Source: Sipunculus nudus (Eukaryota > Annelida > Sipuncula > Golfingiida > Sipunculidae). Taken from it: DNA of 64,000 bases. The notes under the pieces were generated by a model that saw only the letters and a program-made list of their open reading frames with translations, made no database searches and had not been told where the DNA came from. Numbering within the stretch: position 1 is the first letter of the stretch; each line of letters starts with the position of its first letter. The position numbers and the translations under genes were made by a program. Shown piece by piece: positions 44,285 to 56,403 of this stretch. The stretch covers positions 81,082,124 through 81,146,123 of the forward strand of contig CM049308.1 of the NCBI GenBank assembly GCA_026874595.1, in the 5' to 3' direction.

Positions 44285-46440
44285 TTCTATATTATAAATA
44301 ATAATAATAATTTTGTATAGCATAAAATCAACCAAAGTGCTTTTAAACGCTTTACAAAACAAAAATTATTAAACTGCAAAAAATTACTGCGTATACGTAT
44401 ACCATTACACCTGTTGTTTAAAACAAGAGCGAATACCATGCATCATCACAGGTCTGCAGAATGAGTCTAAAGATAATACAACTAACAGCCAAAATATTAC
44501 AAAAACAGATAAGTTTTAATCTTCTTTTTATATGGGCCTGAATTATAAGTTTGCAGTAGGTCTAGTGGGAGAGAGTTACACAAAGTGGGACCTGCAACCT
44601 GCAACACAGAAAGCTCTGTTAGCTACTAAGGCAGACCTGGTAGATGGAACACACAGAATGTTTAATGATCTCAGACTACTCACAGACGTATAAGACTGGT
44701 TCAAATCTTGGAGATATATTGGTGTAAGACCATGTTTTGCCTTAGACACTAACATAGCGACTTTGAAATTGATCTGTTAACACAGGGGGAGCCTATGTAG
44801 GGCTTGCAAAATAGGCGTCATATGAACATAAACCTTACTACCATACAGGATTCGAGCTGCACAATTTTGAACAGTTTTTTGTGGCATGCCACAGTCAAGC
44901 GGCTGAGTCGTAGATTTACAGTGCTCCTTGGTGATCACCTGATTACAATGAGTAAGGTATAAGTGGACCCACTTCAAGGCACTGCCAGGAACACCAAGTG
45001 TCTGGAGAGTCCTCAACAGGCACCGGTGCCTGACAGTATCAAAAGCTGTTAGTAAGTCTAGCATGGCTATCAGCCCACAACTCTTCTCACCTAGCAAACA
45101 ATTGGTGTCGTTATGAACACGAAGTGTAGTGCTAAGTCTCTGTGCTATGGCCACTGCGGTAGGCTGACTGGTAGTGTTCTAACAACTTCTTGTCCTCGAG
45201 ATGCTTGTTAAGCCTGGCCGCCACCACCTTCTCCTAAAACTTAAACACGTATGCCCAATACATATATATAATAGATATACTGATATATAATTGATACTGG
45301 CCCAAAATTCTTCAGGATGTCAGGATGTAGTTAAGCCTTTTTGAGAAGCGGAGTTACCAAAGCAGTCTTATAGGAAGATGGTTTATGGTAAACTTGAGAT
45401 TTAATGGCTTTGGCATACTTTACTGGAAGAATACCGGATAAATGATCCGAAAAATCTATGTCTTTGGCTTGTACACCCTTAACCAGACTTTCGCCTGCCC
45501 TAGTTAACAAAAGATCAAGAGTGTTTCCACTGCGTTGAGTACTCTGTTGTACATGCTACTTAAGGCAAAAACTCTCTGTCAAGCAGATGAGCTCCATTGC
45601 CTCTGTATCCAGAATTTTATCAACATAAATGGTAAAGTCCCAAGAATTACCAGATCCTCAAAACTTGCAATGCACTCTTCTATGTAATCACCAATTGACA
45701 GATTCTTTGAGAAATGTATTGAAAGTAATTCCAGATAGTGGTTGTCTGTATAGGACTATCAGTTTAAATGAATGGCCATATGTAAAATTACATTCAAGAC
45801 CTCAAATGATGAAAATCTTCCATTATTAGTGCTTGGTATAAGTTAGAGGTTAATGTTCTCTCGGTGTATAACGGCTATCCCTCCGCTCCTGCGACGTCTT
45901 GCCTTATGGAGCACTTTAAATCATGGATGGGGTATCCCTTGTAGCACAACATCGTCACAAGAATCATCTTTCAGCCATGTTTCAGTTAGTGAGTAAGTCC
46001 AGTCTATTGTCAACTATGAAATCACAGAGGGCGGTGGTTTTATTGTATACTGACTAAGGGTTTAGGAGGCAGTTTCCATTGGATCAGTCTTTTTTATGAT
46101 AACGGCTGTCAGAATGTTTTACCACTTATTCTGAAATATCCTTCTCTCCATGTTGCTCTTAAAACAGATTGTCCAAGCATGCCTCTCGTCTGTCCTGGAT
46201 CCCCTTACAGTGTGTGTGACTACCATAATCCTTGAGTTTGTTCAAAAGAGTTCCAATTGATGATTGTTCTTTGAGTGCAGGAGGTCCGAGTTTTAACAGT
46301 TCGCCAATGTCATAACGTAGTTCTACCCTGGCCATTGTTCACTGCTTGAACTTGAATGGTGTAAACAGGGCCTAGATTGTTCTATGATTGCTAAAATATG
46401 GTCCTGTAAACTTTGAATGACCAAATCACTCAGTGTTATA
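44285..46440 (-). pseudogene. Decayed L2/CR1-like LINE (endonuclease, RT and 3' tail remnants)
   Basis: Minus-strand frames give ordered pieces of one element. The endonuclease has YNKTTALCDFIVDNRLD, LTETWLKDDSCDDVVLQGIP and RRRRSGGIAVIHREN; its end reads GNTLDLLLTRAGESLVKGV and DIDFSDHLSG. The RT has YKTALVTPLLKK and KVVAARLNKHLEDKKLLEHY, then QSAYRSGH...LRVHND and IAMLDLLTAFDTVRHRCLLR ending at GMPQ. The reading then jumps directly to VQNCAARILYGSKVYVHMTP, so the ADD-containing middle is deleted. KAKHGLTPIYLQDL and a GTAAAGCG...(ATT)n 3' tail end at about 44285. Multiple stops and shifts. L2/CR1-like by motif order; inert. Confidence 0.85.
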
Positions 46441-46551
46441 CTGCTGTCACACTAAAAAACGAGAGCTCCAAAATATGACTCTCTCGTAGCCAATATTGCG
46501 AGTAAAAATATCTTGGCCAGCGGATATGCTGTACCCCAGCTCCGCCGGAGG

Positions 46552-46561
46552 CCCCCCCCCC
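46552..46561. repeat. C10 tract in a GC-rich patch
   Basis: CTCCGCCGGAGG palindrome (46541-46552) runs into C10. Confidence 0.8.
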
Positions 46562-46587
46562 TTCCGTGAATCTTAGCGCCGCCCGTG

Positions 46588-46741
46588 AATTCAGAATGAA
46601 TCATTAGATTTTTTGTAACATATACGATATATGCATCCTCCGGGTAACCTATACATGTATATATACACGTGTATAAGTAGATTACTCGGAGAATGCATAC
46701 ATCTTTTTTGTTTTGAAAAACTACTGATTTATTCTGAATTT
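46588..46741. repeat. 154-bp palindrome (foldback)
   Basis: AATTCAGAATGAATCATTAG...ATGCATCCTCCGGGTAACCT is mirrored by AGATTACTCGGAGAATGCAT...CTACTGATTTATTCTGAATT. The centre is CATGTATATATACACGTG. It lies directly beyond the 5' side of the L2-like LINE. Confidence 0.7.
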
Positions 46742-47083
46742 ACACGTCAGATGCCTGTGGCAAGGTACATTCCTGAAATCCAGAATGCCTAATAATAACA
46801 TATCATTCAATAACATATAATAGCAAACCATGTCATTGTGTGGATATCTTCACCATCATTCAGAAGAAAGTGCCACCAAAAGTCCATGGACCTGTCCTTT
46901 AACAACAACAAAATCTGAGGGAAAATAGGGAAGGATACTTCGTGTCAATGTTAGAACAAAAATCTGTGGCACATCGGTCATGACCACATTCATAACCATG
47001 GATATTTTTTCGGTTTATGAACTATAGATATAAAATGTAATAAAATTATAAACAATGCCAATGATATTTATAATTCAAAATAA

Positions 47084-47105
47084 TAATAATAATAATAAAA
47101 TAATA
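47084..47105. repeat. (AAT)n microsatellite
   Basis: About six AAT/ATA units. Confidence 0.8.
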
Positions 47106-47323
47106 ATGCAGTGATATAATGATTGTTCGAGGTTGAGAAAGTAACATAAAAACATGCATTTAATTTGGGCTCAAAACATTAAACGAAAGCTGCATTATCT
47201 TAGAAATACAGCTAAACACATATTAAAGCTTATCTCTCCGCTAAATGATGTCGTATTACGGCCAAAGAGGTCTGATTTTGTTCCTCAATGTAGGCACACT
47301 GAAACAAGGCCAATATCATATAC

Positions 47324-47326
<3 letters not shown>

Positions 47327-47380
<54 letters not shown>
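47327..47380. repeat. (TA)n microsatellite
   Basis: About 26 TA units. Confidence 0.95.
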
Positions 47381-47386
<6 letters not shown>

Positions 47387-47819
47387 ATATATATCCATTT
47401 TGAATGATCAGCGACAAATTTTTAAAGGCATCTGAGGCATTCGGTATAACATTCATGACATTTGACAAAGTGGTAACTTGGTAACATTTTATTTTTTTAT
47501 TAATTTTTATTTTATTTTATTAATCAAAGATATTTATCAAGGGGGTTCATATTGGGTTCTTTATGTTTTATTTCTACAATGTGGTAACTACTCAAGAAAC
47601 ATCCAGAGGACGCCCATTTACAACGGTAATTTTCTAGTTTTGCGGGGGAGTTTCCTAAGGTTCCGTACGATGTGCAGAAGACTAGTTTAGAAGTATTATA
47701 CAACTTTATTTCAGGTTAGCCTATTCTCAGATTTATAATATAGCTCCGTGATAAGTTAATTTATAATTTTTATAAAATTATATGAAAACTATATGAAATT
47801 TCACTCTTCTATTTACATC

Positions 47820-48540
47820 TGCATTTTTGTTAGCCATACAGCTGTATCTGGTTTCTGCAAAGAGAAAGAATAGATGGGTAACTTAATTGAGTATAGTTTA
47901 CACTTGACACTAACCACTCAATATAGCGCCAGGTAAATTGGAAAACACCATCACTGAATGTGTAATTAAAGGGGCCCAATCACCTATACAGCATGTTGAG
48001 TTAACACGAAAAATGGTTTCTCCCCTTAAAATAAATTTGTACCTGCCAAAATATTGCCTTGAAACCGTTTACTTACTCCTGTAAGCGAGTGTTAAAAACA
48101 GTGAACCGGGCGCGATCGCAGGTGTAAACATAAACACAGTGCGTCGGGCCGTGTGCTGCGCGGAGCCACAACACGTGCAAAACAGGAGATGCTTTTACTG
48201 ACTTGGCCCAAAAAATGTGATACATGTTTCCCCTGGCTGAAACTCCGCGTGTTGCCCCTCTAAATCGGACCTCCGATCACGCGGCCTTGTTTTTGTAAAC
48301 AGACCGTGTTTACCAACACGCAGGGCTATAACAAGGTATGAAACAGTCGTTTGCGAGGAAATAAGACTGTGTGCTGGAATGGTTTTGCTTCGAAACATTT
48401 GTTCAAGCAGAACTGAATTGATAGTGTGAAAGAATAGGAATAATATTGCTCCCGATTATGTCCCCTTAAGCCTGCCCAAACACAGAGATTCTGTTTTGTC
48501 CCTCAAGCCCATTATGTTTTGAAAAAAAAAATACAAATAG
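47820..48540. repeat. Dispersed repeat, occupied copy
   Basis: GCTGTATCTGGTTTCTGCAA then AGAGAAAGAATAGATGGGTA...GAATGTGTAATTAA is followed, after the 496-bp insertion 47970-48465, by CAAACACAGAGATTCTGTTT then TGTCCCTCAAGCCCAT. The same sequence without the insertion is at 48835-49025. Confidence 0.85.
47970..48465 (+). mobile_element. TTAA-flanked non-autonomous element (piggyBac-like), 496 bp
   Basis: Flanked by TTAA at 47966-47969 and 48466-48469, while the sister locus has a single TTAA at 48969-48972. Ends read AGGGGCCCAATCACC on the left and, reverse-complemented, GGGGACATAATCGGG on the right. No open frame with transposase features. A second full-span copy (59088-60151) and a fragment (37690-37905) are present. 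TTAA duplication and (A)GGGG ends suggest the piggyBac superfamily; that assignment is inferred. Confidence 0.8.
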
Positions 48541-48834
48541 TTTTCAACTTAATTAAATATAATGAACTTAATGTATATGTGTATGTATGCGATTGCAATG
48601 ATATATCAAGGTGGGTATAAAATATCTTATCTATTCTTTAAAAAATCTTTGTATCCTACTTACAATCAAGTGTTAAATATACAGAAAAAGCAATATTGGA
48701 CTTTCAGCTTTGTGATTGGTAAATTTAATGTGTATTTTTAACACTTTCTATAATCAATGAATAACTGTTGAATAGCTTACCATATTATAATCATGAGCCC
48801 TTTTCAAATGAAATATCCTTTCTTCTTTTCCATT

Positions 48835-49025
48835 TGCATTGTTGCTGGCAAAGCAGTTGTATCTGGTTTCTGCAAAGAGAAAGAATGGATGGGTTACTTT
48901 TGCATAGTTTATAGAATTAGTCAAAATAAAACCAAGTTAATTAGAGAAGCCCTTCAGTGAATGTGTAATTAAGCGGACCAAACACTGAGAGACTCCGTTT
49001 TGTCCCTCAAGCCCATGTGTTGAAG
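48835..49025. repeat. Dispersed repeat, empty-site copy
   Basis: GTTGTATCTGGTTTCTGCAA then AGAGAAAGAATGGATGGGTT...GAATGTGTAATTAAGCGGAC...CTCCGTTTTGTCCCTCAAGC shows the unoccupied TTAA target of the element inserted at 47970. Confidence 0.85.
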
Positions 49026-49667
49026 CCCCCAGTTTAATAGTTTTCAAATATACCCTCCAATCTGTCCTACGTACTTTCAAGGCTCAAAATAGGCTTGGTA
49101 TTAAATAGGATGTATTTTACGCCTTTTGTATGATAAATGGTTTCTCGGACAATTTCAAGGAGAGAGTGATAATGTTAACACAGTACTGGAGGTTATGAAT
49201 GTTTCAATGTAAGGTGTTCTGGCTTGTTTGCTTTTAATCACAAAGCCGAATTATTTTTTTGTTTGGTGACTGTTAAAAGCGGTCACTGACATTTTCCTTA
49301 TACAGCGCTGGAACTCTTTCAAGTTCTACATGACTGGGTAACTAAGAACTTGTATTACTCGTGACTGATACGATTTCATGCATAATACTGCCGATAATAC
49401 GACTTTATCCACGTTAGATGAAGATAATGCAAATTCTTTTGCAGACAGTGACTAATTAGGTACATTAAGTCGCTGGAGAGTTCATCTCTAGACAGATGAC
49501 CTCCACATTCTTCACATGAAATATACATATAAACAGTGGTCTTACCTAATCATATTTACTCTTGAGAAAGCAAAACATCAGACCATTGAACCGTTGGGCG
49601 TTGACCTCACAGTTCACATAAAGCGCGCATGCGCGTCCTAATTATCAAGACTTCCGGTCACAACAGG

Positions 49668-49735
49668 CAGTGGCGTCAAAACAGAGGGGATTCCCCACTC
49701 CCCCATATTTTGCAAGAGGGGATGGTCAATGTGAT
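49668..49735. mobile_element. Left-end fragment of the CAGTGGCGTCAAT hAT-like family
   Basis: GGCAGTGGCGTCAAAACAGA then GGGGATTCCCCACTCCCCC matches the family terminus at 57756. No right end was found downstream. Confidence 0.5.
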
Positions 49736-49999
49736 TATTCACTTATTATTATGTTATTATTCAGACTGTAATATTTATATACTGAAAATGAAATATATTG
49801 ATAATTAGACTTTGGTTCCATTCCTGATATCTAGGATATATTATATTTCTAAACCTGGTTATCAAGTAAACCTCTGCTGGTGACATACTTTTTTTAACAT
49901 TATATACTGATTCTAATATGTCTGAAATGTGTCACAGAAAATGAAAGGTAAATTAAAAGGTTGTTGCGAATCACCATACACCCCTTGAAGATAAATCGA

Positions 50000-50165
50000 C
50001 ACCACTTACAACACGGGTTCCATCTGGAACCATGTTATAAGTTATGATCAGGGCAAAATCCTCCAAGTGCCAGATGGAACCCTTTCTCTGAGAAAATGAT
50101 ACCTTCTGGAACCATGGTTTTAGAAAGAACCATGTGGGTTCTTAGAAGAACCCTTTTTTCTCAGA
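50000..50165. repeat. GGTTCC/GGAACC palindromic cluster
   Basis: Repeated short palindromes: GGGTTCCATCTGGAACC, CAGATGGAACCC, CTTCTGGAACC, AAAGAACC, GGTTCTTAGAAGAACCC. Probably the core of a foldback element; ends not defined. Confidence 0.55.
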
Positions 50166-50402
50166 GTGTAATTTGTTGTTTCTTTGTCAAAAACTATATA
50201 TCTTGAACAACAACCTAGGTGCTCCTTCAGTAAAGGAAATTATGAAAGTTATGGGAAAGTGTTCAATTAAAAGACAGTAAAATAGGGAATCATGAAAAGA
50301 CAAAAATGACGTATTTATGGGGAACTTCTTGTAAAATTAAAGTGCATGGTACGCCCCTCTTGCAGGGGGTTTCCCTGCAGTTGTAGCAGACATCCCGTGT
50401 TA

Positions 50403-50631
50403 TAACCGGTGCTTTGTATAGCTAGGTTCTCTGGGTCTTGCCACTAGGGTTTGCACAGACCAAAGAAATTGTAGTGAGACCGATGAGAGCGTGGTATTGC
50501 ATGTTTTAAATTATGCTTGATACACTATGCGATATCACATGTGCACTCTCATTGATCTGATTATAGTTGTTTGCTCCGTGCTTACCGTGGTGGTTGAACC
50601 CAGAGAACCTTGATATACAAAGCAGCGGTTA
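50403..50631. mobile_element. Foldback element (copy 2), 229 bp
   Basis: Left arm TAACCGGTGCTTTGTATAGC then TAGGTTCTCTGGG; right arm CCCAGAGAACCTTGATATAC then AAAGCAGCGGTTA (50599-50631). Same arms as 31859-32184, with a shorter interior sharing the GAGACCGATGAGAGCG / CACTCTCATTGATCTGAT blocks. Confidence 0.8.
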
Positions 50632-52449
50632 CAGGAAAGCAGTTCTGGGGCGACTGTAGTATATCACTGCTGAGTGATGAGCGCAAGTGCAAAGTTGAAA
50701 GAGATGTTAAAGGAAAGCTGGGACCATTGCTCTAGTTATCTCAAGATAACTTGCTGGGATGGAGATGTGACGCCACCTGCGGATACTGGACACATTCATC
50801 CATACCAATTATCAGCACTTGCTTCCAACAAAGCATCTATATTACTGTTCCTGGTGGAAAGGCCAGGGAACAAAAAAGGTTCCTACAGCGTAGCGACAAC
50901 TTGTCACCCCAAACGTCGATTTTAGATGAACTGAAGACGATGGTCCTATCACTTTATTTCTAAAGGCCTGAGTGTCATGTTGTCATGGCTACCTACAGCG
51001 GGGCCTTCCGATCTCATCTGCAAATAAAAGATATTACGTACGTTATGGGGTATAACGCAGTCTATACATGGTTCAAGTTAGCGGTGGACTATGCAGATAG
51101 AATTATACAGGATAGTTGTAGGGAAAATTGAAATCTCTATAACTTTAAAGTATTTAATATATTTCAACAAAATACTCTTCATATAAAAGCGTAGGAAAAT
51201 TACCCTCGATTGTTACATGATGACATTTGAAATAAGTTCAGGGTCAGAAGGGTCAACAAGTGTGTGATATTTAATTTTCATTCAAACGATTCTCCTTTCC
51301 CATTTGCTTGAGCAAAAGGTTATATCCAGGCTGTTCATTTGAGCTTCTTACTCCAGCTATTACATTATTAATGCAAATTAGGGTCCTCTGTTTTTAAATC
51401 AATTTGAAAGTAATCAGGTGGTTATCATCCTTAGAATCACACTGTTTCAAAATGTATATAATCTTATAATTGTACCCAAATCTGCAAATGATACATAATA
51501 AGGGTTTCATTAGGTGAGCCGATAAAATGTACACCAGTCCTGACAAATTAAACAAAAGATAGCATTTTTATTCAGTTTTACGCTCAATTTGAAGTTATTC
51601 ATGTTATTAATATATTAACAGAGAACTTGGAAATGTAGTCGGTTAATACAAATAATTGAAGAAAATGTCACCTAATTTTTTATGTAATGATAAATGCATC
51701 AAAATTTGTTTTATTTTAGTCATTGTTCAATTGACAACAAAATCATTCAGAAAGCGGATTCCTACACCCATAACGATACCGATACAGTTGAGAAACATTC
51801 AATGTATTTAATATATAACATGAAGCACATATTAGAACATATATCAGTACATAGCATTTCATTGATTCTTACACACGCTTTGATTTATTACCGCTTTTAA
51901 ATCACGTATATGCATTGTCACGGAATATAAATACGATTTTATTGAACACTTTAAAGAATAATTAAAACAATTGAACAACTTGCCATGTAAAAATGTGTGA
52001 AAGTCTTTACTGCAAACATTAAGCATCTCGCATTTTTACTTTATTTTACGTGACGATTGATCAAAAATAAAATATTCAGGAATCTTGAGAAAGGCCATAT
52101 CCCTGATTCTGAGACAGTGAGACAAGTATACAACTCAAAGTACATGCTCAGAAATAGGTGAAAACCTTATCTATCAAGCAACATATGAGAAGGGCTGTGT
52201 GTAGCAAATTTAAAAAAAATATATCTTTCTGAAAATTTGATTTTTTAACCCCTGTAATAACTGCATCCACCAAACCTCAATTCTTAAAACCAGGTATTCA
52301 CATTATGCGATTTCTGGCTTACTCTGCGTACATATTAATGGACTCGAGGAAAGTCCTTTTTAAGAAACGTTCTTATAACGCCTCTGTGACGGACGTATGA
52401 GCTTATTTCTACAAGCTGTCAGTAAACACAGCAACATTGAAAACGGTAA

Positions 52450-52995
52450 AACCATATGTAACCTAAGGTGATTAGTTGTCATATTTGTGGAAGCTGAAAG
52501 GTCACTAGGTGCAAAATTCCTTTTGTAAAACTCTGGTTCGTCTGATCTGCTGCCAAATGTCCTTGGTGAATGTGAATGGGATACCTTTGAACAAGGTTAT
52601 TGCTATTTACGGTAACTCCCGCTTTTGCTTATAAGTGCCATCTTGTGTTCATTTAGTGAAACACATAACGTTTGAGTAAGGCATTAAAACTGGCTAATTC
52701 CTTTGTTTATTATTATACATTTGATTGAATCGCTAAAAGGAATACATAAAGTGTCACTACCTTGAGTTAACATATGATTAAAGTTAACATTTAATCGGAA
52801 AGATAGATATCTTAAACTTCTAAATCGTTCATAGTTTGAATACTAGATGGCGCTAATATGCAAGTGCGGGAGTTACCGTAAGTAACAATAATCTTGTTCA
52901 AAGGTACCCTATTATTAGGCGGGTCACGTTAAAACATGTGGATATAAACAAAACGAACAGCCTTTGTCGGCATTTTCTGGTCTATTATTTATCAA
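52450..52995. repeat. Dispersed repeat, occupied copy (sister of 13339-13575)
   Basis: Same ordered blocks as at 13339-13575, split by the element at 52584-52904. The right part resumes at CCCTATTATTAGGCGGGTC, matching GATTATTTTGGCGGGCC in the uninterrupted copy. Confidence 0.75.
52584..52904. mobile_element. TA-flanked inverted-repeat element, 321 bp
   Basis: Termini CCTTTGAACAAGGTTATTG and CAATAATCTTGTTCAAAGG are flanked by TA (52582-52583 and 52905-52906). The arms stay paired for about 60 bp, including ACGGTAACTCCCGC / GCGGGAGTTACCGT and GCCATCT / AGATGGC. The sister repeat at 13.4 kb lacks it, so the whole block is an insertion. TA duplication suggests Tc1/mariner-type mobilisation; non-coding. 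Confidence 0.8.
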
Positions 52996-54055
52996 AGGTT
53001 CAAGGAATTACTAGTATCTTTAATAAATTAGACGTCAGATATAACAATATGCCCTTTTAAGGTGAGCACCTATCTGGTGGTGATTTTTTTGTGCTGATTA
53101 TGAGTAGATATATAACAAGCAAACCATTTTTTGGTATTAGTGGGTAATTATGAATCACCTCGTGACGTAATACACAACTGCGATCTTCAAGATAAACGCG
53201 GGAAAAAATCTAAAACAATTCACCAGAATTTTGTTCGTACAAGACAATATTCAAAAACATTTAAATATTTTCCTTTCTCGTTTAGGGTCATAGAATAATT
53301 TGCATTTATGCAAACAAGGTTACGGGAGGTCTTGTGCCAGTAAGCTTGAAATAGTATCAGATATATTTGATTAATTCAATTTGTTCAAGGATTTTTATTT
53401 TGATAAAAGGTAAAAAACGTAATTTTTATTGTTACTTGCTTAACTTGATGAAATGACTTGAAATGATAAAACACGACAACATAACTTGCAAAGGATCTTA
53501 AATGGACAGTCTATATACATTTTTTTTCAAAAGAAGATTTCAAGTTTATTTTGGTTCTGATGAAAAATTGATTTAACACTTGCTTCTTTTAAATTCTAAT
53601 GCAGCAAATAAGTCGCTATATTGAATTTATTGATGTTACTTGGTTACTAAACGCATAGAATTAAGTACTTTGCTCTGAAAAATGTGGCTGCTGTTTATTG
53701 TCTGAACAACCATTTCCCCGTCTAACCAATAATGCACAGATGTTCCATCCCTGTATTTAGCTTTTTTTACAATGTTAACTTTTGTAAGTATTAGCGTAAA
53801 AAAACCATTACATTAGTTATTAATAATAAATTTATTATTTTTCAAAAAAAGGTTCATAGTTATTTCTATACAAGCGCAAACATGACATTATACGATAATA
53901 TTTATCTGTTTGATTTCTCTGTCGGTGTCTCAATAAAATTCAATCATATAATAGCGAAGGATTTTGTACAATTTTATACTGGTGGAGTGTGTGGATATTG
54001 TCTAATGTGAGTTATGTTTTCATGAGGTTAAATAAATGAATAGATCACTTAGTTC

Positions 54056-54780
54056 TTACATAAATGTAATTCTGTCTAAAGTCTCGGTAACCGTATGATT
54101 CTCACAATGCATAACACGTGACCTTGACCTTGTGTCGTTTGTATTATACAAGAAACAATTTGTATAACAACCTTGTTGGAACAGCCTGTATAAAAGGTTT
54201 GCTCCAAAATTAGGTAAGAAGAATTTTTTTAAATGGATACTATATATCATGCACTTGTTGACGCGTCTGACCTTGACTTTGCACAATATGTATTCATGCA
54301 TGACTCGAGGTTAAATCAAAATTCCTACGCTTTCATATGAGAAGTATGTTATTGCAATAAATTAAGTATTTAAGAAGTTAGTGAGACTTACCCTACACCA
54401 TACATCGCCGGAGTGGTGTATAGGAACTTTTTTCTTATAAATAAGGGCCATTTTCACACTGGTAACTATGGCAATAAACCAGACAGTTCAAATAAACCCT
54501 GAATTTACCCTGACAATAAAACATTAGAACCTAATACTTGATATTTATTAGTAAAAGAATTAAAAAAAAACACATGAAGATTAAACATTTTACTCACAGC
54601 AAATATAGAATAATTGTAAAATAATAGAAAAATGTGTGTGTGTGTGGGGGGGAATAATTAATGAAAATTAAATGTCATTCACCTGTTGACCCCTCTGACC
54701 TTGACCTTACGCAAAATATCATCAAATGTGACGAGGTTAAAGTACCATTCCAACTGTTTTATATGAGAGCTGATTTGTTC
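54056..54780. repeat. Two related repeats with GACCTTGACCTT motifs
   Basis: CACTTGTTGACGCGTCTGAC then CTTGACTTTGCAC at about 54250 and CACCTGTTGACCCCTCTGAC then CTTGACCTTACGC at about 54680 are copies of one sequence. Both are followed by a GAGGTTAAA...TTT(C/T)ATATGAGA block. GTGACCTTGACCTT also occurs at 54118. A (TG)n/poly-G run lies at about 54633-54652. The open frames on the minus strand here are translations of this repeat. Confidence 0.65.
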
Positions 54781-55220
54781 CAGTATATTTAAACGAAGGA
54801 TGTTATTTAGATTTTCATTACAACTACCCAAATCCTGGAATCGAGATCTGCAGCTTTTCGTTAACGGGATGGTTTTAAAAAACATGCTGCCACAACAACC
54901 GCGCCACCTTTTCCCACTTGCATCCACCCTTATAATAAACCAGAGAGGTTTAGCTGAAACCTGGTACCAATGGAAATTTTGTAGGCGATGGATGGGGTGA
55001 ACAAAACCCTTAAATAAGCCATTTTTTATTTCTTGGCTCCTAGACTTAATTGTCGATCTTACAACAAATTCATGACTCATTGGGTAATAAAATTAAGCTG
55101 ATGATGCTCAAATATGCATAACTATTATACATTGCCCAATGGCAGACTGATTTACTGGAATTAAATAAATATTAAAAATATGTAAAATCAAAAGGCACAT
55201 GAGGCAATGGGAGAATGCTC

Positions 55221-56184
55221 TAGAAATCCAAGATAATGTTGCTTTTGTATTGTAATCATATCAATGTTCGTGTTGATCTTTTGTTAAACCTTCTGAAATT
55301 GTAACATTTAGAGGGCTCCGTGCCCCTACCTAAATCTACCCCTGTAATAATATTTCTTATTTGTCAGCTTAGTGTCTCATGGACGTTTGAATATGTCGGT
55401 ACAAATCCTCAATGAAGCTCTCCATTCTCCATCTCACATTCCACACGTACGTCTGTTTACGGTATATAATAACAGGATGTCTAATTGAGGCCCTTAAAAG
55501 ATTTTCCCCGCATCAGGAAATCCTTCTGTGATGCCCTGCTTGCAAAATGGCATCATCGTTTCTTGGCTTCTTGCAAAATGGAGCGTTCAACCCATCAATT
55601 TATAACCACCAACACAAACCGACACACTGGTAAAAATATTTGAATTCTTTATCGTTTATTTTCAGTAAATACGCTTCAGAATTCCATATAAATACTCATT
55701 TCACAGAGAAAATAATTTAACAGGTTAAAATGAATCACGCGAAAGAAACGACACTGAAAATGCACACAAGTACATATTTCATAGTAAGAAACTCAGACCA
55801 TTTTCCTTATGGCATTGTCACAAAACACAGCAAATACTAATCGTGGTACAGCAAATACTAATCGTGGTGAAGACTCCTGGTCACGACACGCATTCAGTGT
55901 GGATTAGCCAGTAATTCTGTGAGTGACAGTCCGTCATTAACAGAATAAAGTTAATCGAGTCTTTGTAAATATTAGGTATTATTGGTACTATTTGTAAAAT
56001 TGTATCTCATCCTAGTCTTAGTACACTAGGAAATTACCATACCAATAACAGCTATCATTTATCAAAAGTTGAAAGACTAGGTAAGGGCTCAGCAGCAACA
56101 CGAGGCTCGCTCGGTCATTACCTAAGTGGGGTGAGGTTGCAGTCCAGAACTGAACGCTGACAGGCCTCACAAACACCCCGCCCC
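55221..56184 (+). repeat. Tandem duplication, copy A (no insertions)
   Basis: It starts TAGAAATCCAAGATAATGTT and ends AAACACCCCGCCCC. Copy B follows immediately. The two share almost every block: AGGGCTCCGTGCCCC, CAGGAAATCCTTCTGTGATG, CACTGGTAAAAATATTT, GGTCACGACACGCATTCAGT, GTAAGGGCTCAGCAGCAACA. It holds the single-copy target CATCTCAC (55430-55437), uninterrupted. Confidence 0.88.
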
Positions 56185-56403
56185 TCAAGAAATCCAAGGT
56201 AATGTTTCTTTTGTATTGTAATCATAACAATTTTCGTGTTGAACTTTTGTTAAACCTTCTGAAATTGGTACATTGAGAGGGCTCCGTACCCCCACCTAAA
56301 TCCACCCCTGTATTCATACTTCTGGTTTGTCAGCTTTGTGTCTCATGGATGGTTGAATATAGCGGTGCAAATCCTCAACGAAGCTCTCTATTCTCCATCT
56401 CAC

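Noticed and set aside
54679-55080. 133-codon minus-strand frame
   Set aside because: Part is the GACCTTGACCTT repeat and the rest shows no family features; the related frame at 54056-54301 confirms repeat origin.
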